DNA of 43,704 nucleotides from Trichodesmium sp. MAG_R02 (GTDB lineage: Bacteria > Cyanobacteriota > Cyanobacteriia > Cyanobacteriales > Microcoleaceae), in the NCBI GenBank assembly GCA_023356605.1, contig JAKQYE010000017.1, positions 1 to 43,704 of the forward strand, written 5' to 3'. The notes under the pieces were generated by a model that saw only the letters and a list, made by a program, of their open reading frames with translations, did no database searches and was not told where the DNA came from. This document shows, in pieces, positions 36,300-43,704 of the stretch. Both the position numbers and the translations under genes were made by a program. Position 1 is the first letter of the stretch, and the number at the start of each line of letters is the position of its first letter.

Positions 36300-37802
36300 T
36301 CAATTATAAACTAGAGCTTTTAATAATGTCTGAAGTTTGAGTTGAACTTCTGCCAACTCTTTATCTGGTTTTGAACCAGTAACTATACCTGCACCAGCGT
36401 AAAGTCTAGCACGGTCTCCATCAATTAAAGCTGACCTAATACCTACAGTAAATTCTCCATTCCCTTGGTGATCTATCCAACCAATAGGTGCTGCATAAAG
36501 TGAGCGATCGAAACTTTCAAAATTCTGTATTTGTTCTTGAGCAATATCTCTAGGAACTCCTGCCACTGCTGGTGTGGGATGGAGTTCTGCTAAGATTTCT
36601 AATATATGAATACTTTGGGAAAGTTCTCCAGTTATTGGTGTCCATAAATGCTGAATATTTGACAATTGTAGTAGATGTGGTTGGGATGAATAATTGGGTT
36701 TTAATCCTAAATCTTGAAGACGTTTAATAATGAAATCTATGACAAATTGATGTTCTCGTAAATCTTTTTCACTACATAATAAATTATTGGCTAGTTTGGC
36801 ATCTTGACTGGGGGTTTTACCTCTAGATGCAGAACCTGCTAAAGCATCTGTAACTAATTGATTATTATTAATACTAATTAAGCGTTCTGGACTTGCACCT
36901 ATGAAATTCTGACCTTTGCCATTACTGATAGAAAATACATAGCAGTCTGGGTAAATGAATCGCAAATTGTTTAAGGATTTGATTAAGTGAAAATTATTTT
37001 GAGAATATATATCTATAGCGTGAGCTAAAACAATTTTTCTTAAAGAATTTGAATTGATTAAGTCTAGAGCTGAAGCAACTGATTTTTTAAATTTTTGTAA
37101 ATGATTAACATTGATTTTCCGAAGTTTTTGATTAGGGTTGGTTAAAGTTGATAAATGAGTATGTTTTATCTGAGTTATTTCCTGGAATTTATGCCAAATT
37201 TTTTGGGAAATATTTTTAATGTTAATAGAGTTGTTGATAACTGTATTAATAACAAGTATATTGTGGTTATTTGTCTGAGTTATTTGCCAGCATGGTAGAA
37301 ATATTGTGGCTAAAGGAAAGTGAGGATTTATAGATAATTTTTGTTGGCAATTACCGTTGTGATAAAAGTTGTGTAGATTGGCTTGAGTATCTTTTTCAAA
37401 GAAAGTAAAACTACAAAAAAAGTGGGGACCTGAATATGGTAAGTGTGTTGCACCTAAAGATATTGTATTATTTAAACATGATTCAATAAAAGACTGAGCT
37501 TGTGCAAAACGATTTCCACTTTTAATGGTAAAATGAGTGGCAGCATTAATGGCAGCTATTGCCAAGCTATTTTTGTGGGTATTTTTTTCTCCAATGGCTT
37601 GTTTTTCTAAATAAAAATGTAGTTGATGTGGTTCACAAATTTCTTCCAATACTGCTAGGGGATCTACTGGTAATATTTCCCTAGAAATACTGATTATTTT
37701 TGTCTGCATATTGTCTGTTAATGTCTGTTGACAATTAAACAGAAATTTATACAGATCTTGGCAAGTTTGAAACAGATTAACAGAAGTTGGTATTACAGGC
37801 AT
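36300..37802 (-). CDS. menF: Isochorismate synthase
   Basis: Converts chorismate to isochorismate, the entry to phylloquinone synthesis. The 500-aa protein is a chorismate-binding (ADC synthase/MenF) family member. Signatures in the C-terminal half are FIGASPERLI, DALAGSASRGKT, the EHQFVIDFI metal-site region, LHPTPAVAGVPRDIA and RSLYAAPIGWID, ending with YAGAGIVTGSKPDKEL. The N-terminal half is divergent, as in other cyanobacterial MenF. It is transcribed divergently from menA across a 400-bp gap. Confidence 0.95.
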   Translation of the reverse strand: MPVIPTSVNLFQTCQDLYKFLFNCQQTLTDNMQTKIISISREILPVDPLAVLEEICEPHQLHFYLEKQAIGEKNTHKNSLAIAAINAATHFTIKSGNRFAQAQSFIESCLNNTISLGATHLPYSGPHFFCSFTFFEKDTQANLHNFYHNGNCQQKLSINPHFPLATIFLPCWQITQTNNHNILVINTVINNSINIKNISQKIWHKFQEITQIKHTHLSTLTNPNQKLRKINVNHLQKFKKSVASALDLINSNSLRKIVLAHAIDIYSQNNFHLIKSLNNLRFIYPDCYVFSISNGKGQNFIGASPERLISINNNQLVTDALAGSASRGKTPSQDAKLANNLLCSEKDLREHQFVIDFIIKRLQDLGLKPNYSSQPHLLQLSNIQHLWTPITGELSQSIHILEILAELHPTPAVAGVPRDIAQEQIQNFESFDRSLYAAPIGWIDHQGNGEFTVGIRSALIDGDRARLYAGAGIVTGSKPDKELAEVQLKLQTLLKALVYN

Positions 37803-38202
37803 GAAAATAAGAATAGCAAATTTTCACTGAATTAGAGATAGTGATTGATAAGGCTGTCCAATTTATGACGGTGGCAAAATTTACCCCCTAATTAACATTA
37901 AATCTTTTTTCACATCCCTTTTGTGACGATAGGGGATAGAGGATTATTCAGGCAAGTCGAAAGCCTAAATTAAACCAAATGTAAAGGAAAAATAAATTAC
38001 GTTATTTTTTGTTAAGATTTTGGTCTGAGTAGGAAATTAAAGTGGTAAGAGATTAAAAATTGTTATTGTTATAGGGTAAAAAATATCTCTGATATTTATC
38101 ATTGTTTGGAGTTAGGGCTAAAAATTATATCATAATCAACTTAACTATAACAATCAATTTAACAGGACTATTGTTAAAATTAAGGTTAATTATCAAATCA
38201 AT
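37803..38202. other. Divergent menF/menA intergenic region
   Basis: 400 bp; no gene or repeat element seen. It should carry both promoters and may co-ordinate menF and menA. I found no convincing operator. Confidence 0.4.
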
Positions 38203-39099
38203 ATGACAACTCAAATAGTAAATAAGTCTGATAAAAAATTATGGTTGGCAGCCATTAAACCACCTATGTATAGTGTAGCAATTATGCCGATATGGGTAGG
38301 AACAGCAATAGCTTTTTGGGAGAAAAATAGGATTGACTGGTCTATTTTTTTAACGTTTATAACATCGGCAATTTTAATTTTAGCTTGGGAGAATATTAGT
38401 AACGATGTGTTTGACTCGGAAACAGGTATTGATAAAAATAAGCACCATTCTTTGGTGAATCTGACCGGGAATAAAGACTTGATGTTTTGGCTAGGTAATC
38501 TATGTTTATTTTTAGGTATTTTGGGAATTTTGATAATTAGTTGGTGGCTGCAAGATTTAACTGTAATTGGATTAATATTTCTCTGTTGTTTTTTGGGATA
38601 TATTTATCAAGGTCCTCCTTTTAGATTAGGTTATCAAGGTTTGGGAGAAATTATCTGCTTTTTTGCTTTTGGTCCCTTGGCAATTTCTGCCGCTTACTAT
38701 AGTCAAACTAAGACTTGGTCAATTACTAGTTTAACTGCTTCAATAATTATTGGAATTACTACTACTATTATTCTATTTTGCTCCCACTTCCATCAAGTAA
38801 GAGATGACTTAGCAGCAGGAAAGCGATCGCCTATTGTAAGAATGGGAACTAAAGCAGGTTCTCAAGTATTAAATTGGTCTTGCGGAATTGTTTTTGTACT
38901 AATTTCTATTTGTGTGGGTTTAGGATTTTTCCCAGTTTGGACTTTATTAAGTTTTACTGGTTTGCCTTTTGCTATTCATTTATGTCGTCACCTTAGTCAT
39001 CATCACGACCAACCGGAAAAAATTAGTAACTGTAAATTTATTGCAGTTTATCTACATTTTTTTAGTGGATTATTATTTGGCTTAGGATTTGTTCTTTGA
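38203..39099 (+). CDS. menA: 1,4-dihydroxy-2-naphthoate phytyltransferase
   Basis: A polytopic UbiA-family prenyltransferase that attaches the phytyl chain in phylloquinone synthesis. The 298-aa protein has the first Asp-rich motif in ENISNDVFDSETGID and the second in HFHQVRDDLAAGKR, plus eight to nine hydrophobic segments. YQGPPFRLGYQGLGE and the N-terminal KPPMYSVAIMPIWVGTA are typical of cyanobacterial MenA. The ATG has only a weak ribosome binding site. Confidence 0.96.
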   Translation: MTTQIVNKSDKKLWLAAIKPPMYSVAIMPIWVGTAIAFWEKNRIDWSIFLTFITSAILILAWENISNDVFDSETGIDKNKHHSLVNLTGNKDLMFWLGNLCLFLGILGILIISWWLQDLTVIGLIFLCCFLGYIYQGPPFRLGYQGLGEIICFFAFGPLAISAAYYSQTKTWSITSLTASIIIGITTTIILFCSHFHQVRDDLAAGKRSPIVRMGTKAGSQVLNWSCGIVFVLISICVGLGFFPVWTLLSFTGLPFAIHLCRHLSHHHDQPEKISNCKFIAVYLHFFSGLLFGLGFVL

Positions 39100-39518
39100 C
39101 ATCCTCTCGGACCTGAATATTTATAAGTATTCATTTATCAGTTTGAGTAAAAACTGTTATTTTTAGGTTTTTGAAGTCTTATAGTTGCCCTGACATTTTT
39201 TTGTAGTTCTATATATTTATAGGGTTTCTTATATTAATAAGGTACGGTCTTTTTTCTCTATTCCCTATTGTCTATTTCCTAAAATTCAACAATTTTATAA
39301 TTGCTATATCTATAGATTAGATAGTAATAAAAATAATCTACTTACAAAAATAAAGTAAATCAACTGTTATTGATTAATCTCCTAAATTTATTCATAGAGC
39401 TTCTCAACCTTGGCTTTTCGATAAATAATATGTTATTATTTGTAAAGCATAAAAGTTTATAGCACTTAAAAATTAGTGTTGTACTAGAAAATAGTTGGTC
39501 AAAATAAACATTAAAGCC
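39100..39518. other. Spacer between menA and msrB
   Basis: AT-rich, no gene. A small inverted sequence GAATATTTATAAGTATTC near 39115-39132, shortly after the menA stop, has no T-run and is not a clear terminator. Confidence 0.3.
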
Positions 39519-39917
39519 ATGGTTAATAAAATCAAAAAAAGTGAAAAAGAGTGGAAAGAACAACTTACCCCAGAACAGTTTAATGTAACTAGAAAAAAGG
39601 GAACTGAAAGACCATTCACAGGAGAATATTACAACAATAAAGAAAAAGGAATATATAAATGTGTTTGTTGTGGTACTGACCTATTTAGTTCGGAAGCAAA
39701 ATATGATTCTGGCACAGGTTGGCCTAGTTATTGGAAACCTATTAATCAAGAAAATATCAAAGAAGAAACTGACTGGAGTTTATTCATGCGGAGAACAGAA
39801 ATTCTCTGTAATAATTGTGGTGCTCATCTTGGTCATGTTTTTCAAGATGGTCCCCCTCCAACAGGGTTGCGTTATTGCTTGAATTCTGCTGCGCTAAAGT
39901 TTTTTAAAGATGAGTAA
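39519..39917 (+). CDS. msrB: Peptide-methionine (R)-S-oxide reductase
   Basis: Reduces methionine-R-sulfoxide in proteins. From the ATG at 39519 it has 132 aa; a TTG 24 bases earlier is less likely. Zinc ligands are Cys48/Cys51 (KCVCCG) and Cys97/Cys100 ([12 protein letters not shown]). The catalytic Cys120 lies in [11 protein letters not shown]. The active-site patch YDSGTGWPS is complete. It is followed directly by a strong terminator (39926-39961), so it is transcribed separately from menH. Confidence 0.95.
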   Translation: MVNKIKKSEKEWKEQLTPEQFNVTRKKGTERPFTGEYYNNKEKGIYKCVCCGTDLFSSEAKYDSGTGWPSYWKPINQENIKEETDWSLFMRRTEILCNNCGAHLGHVFQDGPPPTGLRYCLNSAALKFFKDE

Positions 39918-39925
39918 ATAATTAG

Positions 39926-39961
39926 AAATTATGGTGGCAAATATACCACCATAATTTTTTT
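39926..39961 (+). terminator. Rho-independent terminator of msrB
   Basis: A perfect 12-bp stem AAATTATGGTGG / CCACCATAATTT with an 8-nt loop, running into a T-tract. It starts 9 bases after the msrB stop. Confidence 0.9.
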
Positions 39962-40243
39962 AGTTAAGCCATTTCAGTTATCATTAACTTCCGGATTATG
40001 AAGAGGTTATTTATTTGTTATAATGGAGGGGCTAGTTGTGAGTAACACCACAATAGATAAATGTTGACTACAAATTAAGGAACTTGATTATAACTGCTTA
40101 TTTTTTGTAGAAAGTTATTGATTTGATTTGAGACAATTATATATTGTTTCCGTTCCTTATTTATTACCAGAATTATTGGTAAGATTATTTTTTAAAAACG
40201 CTATTAATAAATATTAAATTACTTTGTTTCTGATTATTGATTA

Positions 40244-41062
40244 ATGGTTAATGGGAAAAATTATAAATTTAGTTACTCTTTATCTCATAAAAACAATAAA
40301 GCAATAATTCTATTGTTACATGGATTTATGGGTAGTAGTAATGATTTTATAGAAATTATCCCTGAGTTATCTAAAAAGTTTTGCTGCCTAACAGTTGATT
40401 TACCAGGGCATGGAAAAACTAGAGTTTTTGATAGTGAAAAACATTACAATATGCACAATACTGCCACAGCATTGATTGGTTTATTAGATAATTTAAATAT
40501 TGAAAAATGCTATTTATTTGGCTATTCAATGGGAGGAAGATTGGCATTATATCTAGGGATAAATTTTCCGACTCGGTTTGAAAAAATAATATTAGAATCA
40601 GCCTCTCCAGGATTAAAGAGTAAAGCAGAGCGATCGCTTCGTTGTCAGTCAGATTTTAAATTAGCTAATAAGTTAGAAAATAGCAATTTTAAAGAGTTTT
40701 TATTTAACTGGTATAATCAACCGTTGTTTGAATCTTTGAGGCAGCATAATAATTTTGAAAAGCTGATAGAAAGGCGGCTAGAAAATAATCCATTGGAATT
40801 AGGAAAATCTCTCCGAAATTTGGGAATAGGTAACCAACCTTCACTTTGGAATAAATTATCAAATCATCAGATTCCTACATTATTAATGGTGGGAAAGTAT
40901 GATCATAAATTTAGAGCTATTAATACAGAAATAGCAGAATTATGCCTGGTTGCTAAGTTGACAGTAATTTCTGAATCTGGTCATAATATTCACTGGGAAA
41001 ATCCCATAGAATGGATCGAAACTATAATAAATTTCTTGATAAAGGGAAGGAAAAACAACTAA
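40244..41062 (+). CDS. menH: SHCHC synthase-like alpha/beta hydrolase
   Basis: A 272-aa alpha/beta-hydrolase fold protein, probably MenH, which eliminates pyruvate from SEPHCHC in phylloquinone synthesis. The oxyanion-loop motif is LLHGFMG (24-30), the nucleophile elbow is GYSMGG with Ser95, the acid is probably Asp220 in GKYDHKF, and the base is His247 in ESGHNIHWE. The placement upstream of menC and in the men region supports MenH over a generic hydrolase. It starts at ATG with no strong ribosome binding site. Confidence 0.88.
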   Translation: MVNGKNYKFSYSLSHKNNKAIILLLHGFMGSSNDFIEIIPELSKKFCCLTVDLPGHGKTRVFDSEKHYNMHNTATALIGLLDNLNIEKCYLFGYSMGGRLALYLGINFPTRFEKIILESASPGLKSKAERSLRCQSDFKLANKLENSNFKEFLFNWYNQPLFESLRQHNNFEKLIERRLENNPLELGKSLRNLGIGNQPSLWNKLSNHQIPTLLMVGKYDHKFRAINTEIAELCLVAKLTVISESGHNIHWENPIEWIETIINFLIKGRKNN

Positions 41063-41285
41063 TATAAGTTTAAAAAAATACTACTAGATTAACGTTTTTT
41101 TTAGTAGCTAGGGAAGGAAAACCTTCGTTTAGCAATATAGAAAAATTCAATATCAAAGTTTTTCTTGACTCCCAACTCCTTTTTTTACTCTAATATTTTT
41201 TAAATTTGATAGAAATAAATAAAAGTTAAAATTTATAGTATTCATAAACACCAGTTACCTAAATAATTAGGATAGTTACTATTAT
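41063..41285. other. Spacer downstream of menH
   Basis: AT-rich, no gene or clear terminator. T-runs occur near 41095-41101 but without a strong stem. Confidence 0.3.
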
Positions 41286-41476
41286 CCCACATTCCGTACT
41301 TCTAGTATACTACAAGGGTATTTTTAAGGAAGAATGTGGGTTACAGCCTCTGTTATTGCTAATAACTATTAATAGTTTCTATAATATGTATTTTTACTTA
41401 GAGACTTCAGAGTTACTATCAGGCAACGCTTTCAATAGCATGTTTGATATACTACATTTTGACTTGCGGAATGTAA
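41286..41476 (+). mobile_element. Family-D-like short inverted-repeat element, copy 4
   Basis: The left end CCCACATTCCGTACTTC and right end CTTGCGGAATGT share the ACATTCCGCA core of family D. An extra inverted copy, GAAGAATGTGGG, occurs at about 41329-41340, so the first 55 bp can also fold alone. The body does not match the long D copies. Confidence in the exact right boundary is low. Confidence 0.5.
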
Positions 41477-41989
41477 GTATTATTAAAATTTCAATTTTCT
41501 TGAACATATTCGACTTTGATAAATGCATATTTAGCAGTTTATTTTTATTAACCAATAGCTAGGTAAAACTGGATTTATTCAGGTTGAGATATAGTTCCAT
41601 AATTATCAGCATCAAAGATACTAAAAATAGTATTTAAAATTAGCAGTATATTTAAAATCAAGGATGAATATAATTTTCAGGTAAATTAATCAAACAGTAA
41701 AGATACACATTTTATAGATGTATTAAATATGATTAAAAATACTATAAATTATTTTATTATCCTGCAATAAAGGTAAGTATTCACCTGTCAACGAATCTCT
41801 TACAAAGGAATTATATTATCAGCTATGACTTGTTAACTCATTATCTTGAAAGGAAGAACTAATATCCAAGCATAATTAAAAGTTATGTTTGCACAACATG
41901 ACCTAGGAAAAGCCGAATGCTTACCAATAAAAATGTAAGAAAGTTAAGTTTTTTTCAGCAACACCTTACAAAAAAACTATGCATTGCAA
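41477..41989. other. Gene-free spacer between D-type elements
   Basis: About 500 bp of AT-rich sequence with no convincing coding frame, RNA or repeat. Confidence 0.35.
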
Positions 41990-42241
41990 CCCACATTCCG
42001 CACTTCTTAACATTAAATTGATAATTTTTATTAATCTATCGCCCTAAATGCTATCCCTGAAAGCCTTATAGCTATAGACATCAATTTGAACTATTATAAA
42101 TAATTGTAACTAATTTTCTCATAAACAATTAGTTACTGATAAACTTTATTGATATTAACTTCTAGAAAGAATATTTTTCTTATAAGTCTCTTTGAAAATA
42201 TAAATATACATAAAGATATATGAATATCTGCGGAATGTCGG
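41990..42241 (+). mobile_element. Family D inverted-repeat element, copy 3, overlapping the menC start
   Basis: Ends CCCACATTCCGCACTTC and TGCGGAATGTCGG. The body matches 25266-25518 in the same orientation throughout. The last seven bases, ATGTCGG, are the element's own terminus: the reverse copy at 27944 begins CCGACAT. They contain the likely menC start codon. Confidence 0.9.
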
Positions 42242-43182
42242 ATTATAAATTACAAATTTTTCCTTATAAACGGAACTTCAAACAACCTTTAAAAACCAGT
42301 TATGGTATTTGGCATATTAGAGAAGGAATAATTTTACAACTAAGCAATAAAACTGGAGAAATAGGTTTAGGTGAAATTGCACCTTTAAGTTGGTTTGGTT
42401 CGGAAACTTTGTCGGAAGCTTTAGATTTTTGTCACCAGTTGCCAAAAAAAATTACAACAGAAACTATTTTTTCTATTCCCGATAATTTACCTAGTTGTAA
42501 ATTTGGCTTTGAGTCAGCTTGGGAAAATTTTCAAGAAGCACAGGTAGAGAAAAAAGAAGAATTAAACCCGAATTTTTATAGTGCTTTATTACCAGCAGGA
42601 AAAGCAGCTTTAGAAACTTGGCAGCAACTTTGGCCAAAAGGATACCGCACTTTCAAATGGAAAATTGGAGTTGATAAAATTAAAACAGAATTAAATTTAT
42701 TTCAGCAGTTAGTTAAAGAACTCCCTACCGAAATAAATTTAAGATTGGATGCTAATGGAGGATTAAATTTTGAACAAGCAAAACAATGGTTAGAAATATG
42801 CGAAAATATCAATATAATTGAGTTGCTCGAGCAACCTTTAGCTGTTGATAAATTTTCCGAAATGTTGGATTTAAGTAATTTATATTCTACCCCTATTGCC
42901 TTAGATGAATCTGTTGCTAACCTCAGAAAAATGCAACAATATTATCAACAAGGTTGGCAAGGAATATTCGTAATTAAGCCTGCTATTTTTGGTTCCCGTG
43001 TGGAACTCCGTAACTTCTGTCAAAATCATCTGATTGATGCAGTTTTTTCTTCAGTGTTTGAAACAAAAATTGCCAGAAAAGCAGCACTGCAACTTGTCAC
43101 AAAATTACAACCAAACTTAAGAAAAAATCGTGCTTTTGGTTTTGGGGTCACCCACTTTTTTGATGCAGATAGAGAAAATTAA
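42220..43182 (+). CDS. menC: o-Succinylbenzoate synthase
   Basis: Dehydrates SHCHC to o-succinylbenzoate in phylloquinone synthesis. The protein belongs to the enolase superfamily and is about 315-320 aa. Key residues are Lys in TFKWKIGVDK, the metal ligands Asp in LRLDANGG, Glu in LLEQPL and Asp in ALDESVANL, and the second Lys in FVIKPAIFG. Homology-like sequence begins at DYKLQIFPYKRNFKQPLKTS. Both possible starts (ATG at 42220 and at 42235) lie inside a family D element, and neither has a strong ribosome binding site. A tandem repeat array begins right after the stop. Confidence 0.94.
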   Translation: MNICGMSDYKLQIFPYKRNFKQPLKTSYGIWHIREGIILQLSNKTGEIGLGEIAPLSWFGSETLSEALDFCHQLPKKITTETIFSIPDNLPSCKFGFESAWENFQEAQVEKKEELNPNFYSALLPAGKAALETWQQLWPKGYRTFKWKIGVDKIKTELNLFQQLVKELPTEINLRLDANGGLNFEQAKQWLEICENINIIELLEQPLAVDKFSEMLDLSNLYSTPIALDESVANLRKMQQYYQQGWQGIFVIKPAIFGSRVELRNFCQNHLIDAVFSSVFETKIARKAALQLVTKLQPNLRKNRAFGFGVTHFFDADREN

Positions 43183-43704
43183 GCCACAAGTAAAAATTTT
43201 CTGTCTTTATCTGTTTGAGCAAGTCAAACTTTATCTATATATAGTTGTTAGGAATAGAAGATTTTGGTCTCTAGCTAATTTATATAGCAAATTTTTCTCT
43301 GGTAAAAAAAATTCAGCCACAAGTAAAAATTTTCTGTCTTTATTTATTTGAACGAGTCGAACTTTATCTAGATATAGTTGTTAGGAATAGAAGATTTTGG
43401 TCTCCAGCTAATTTATATAGCAAATTTTCCTCTGGTCTAAAAAAATTTAGCCACAAGTAAAAATTTTCTGTCTTTATTTATTTGAACGAGTCGAATTTTA
43501 TCTAAATATAGTTGTTAGAAATAGAAGATTTTGGTCTCCAGCTAATTTATATAGCAAATTTTCCTCTGGTCTAAAAAAAATTTAGCCACAAGTAAAAATT
43601 TTCTGTCTTTATTTATTTGAACGAGTCGAACTTTATCTAAATATAGTTGTTAGGAATAGAAGATTTTGGTCTCCAGCTAATTTATATAGCAAATTTTCCT
43701 CTGG
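43183..43704 (+). repeat. Tandem array of four ~134-bp units after menC (runs off the window)
   Basis: Units begin GCCACAAGTAAAAATTTTCT at 43183, 43316, 43450 and 43585 (periods 133, 134 and 135). The later units are nearly identical and the first is the most diverged. Shared inner phrases are GTTGTTAGGAATAGAAGATT and AGCAAATTTTCCTCTGG. No frame stays open across units on either strand, and there are no spacers, so this is neither coding nor a CRISPR array. The window ends inside or at the end of unit four. Confidence 0.95.

Noticed and set aside
41356-41562. 68-aa ORF in the D-type element region
   Set aside because: Low-complexity Phe/Ile/Leu-rich text overlapping an inverted-repeat element, with no ribosome binding site.
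43183-43704. CRISPR array
   Set aside because: The units are 133-135 bp, directly adjacent and similar throughout, with no short repeats separated by unique spacers and no cas genes.

Overview
The window comes from a low-GC filamentous cyanobacterium, most like the Trichodesmium/Okeania group. The evidence is a Calvin-cycle class II aldolase, Vipp1, DciA and nearly the whole phylloquinone (vitamin K1) pathway, all with cyanobacterial-looking sequences, plus about ten GCGATCGC (HIP1) octamers. Only about 60% of the bases are coding. The long spacers hold small inverted-repeat elements, decayed transposases and tandem duplications, which fits that group. The genus is an inference, not a proof.

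Layout. 1-2.6 kb: tRNA-Lys, fba and an IS200/IS605 remnant. 2.7-4.8 kb: an RDD/HEAT/pentapeptide-repeat membrane protein. 4.8-7.7 kb: a gene graveyard with a dead IS1182-type transposase, short palindromic elements, one small membrane protein and a relict insertion sequence. 7.7-14.5 kb: a plus-strand run of cell-surface and modification genes. These are an MBOAT O-acetyltransferase with an in-frame stop, a frameshifted AlgX/AlgJ-like partner, a GT2 glycosyltransferase, a sulfotransferase, a DUF3326 protein and a SAM methyltransferase. 14.7-19.7 kb: glycolate oxidase glcD, an SDR fragment, a small hypothetical gene, a dead IS630 transposase and tadA. 20.2-25.2 kb: menB, a Cys-rich 94-aa protein, a DciA-like DUF721 protein and a SPOR-like membrane protein. 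26-30.1 kb: Vipp1 and a PspA paralogue, then a small membrane protein. 30.6-43.2 kb: grxC, menD, a broken VOC gene, an unusual SDR, DUF3598, menF, menA, msrB, menH and menC. Tandem repeats run from the menC stop codon to the window edge.

How the genes fit together. MenF, MenD, MenH, MenC, MenB and MenA cover most of the route from chorismate to the phylloquinone quinone ring used as the photosystem I A1 cofactor. menE is not in the window.

The most striking material is between and at the edges of genes. At least six families of small inverted-repeat elements (called A to F here) are visible. One family shares its ends with a relict IS. One copy sits cleanly inside the VOC gene, and removing 91 bp restores the reading frame. 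Another copy supplies both candidate start codons of menC. The menB/94-aa-gene convergent junction has been tandemly triplicated, with both gene tails carried inside each unit. I saw no CRISPR array, reverse transcriptase, prophage or obvious defence island.
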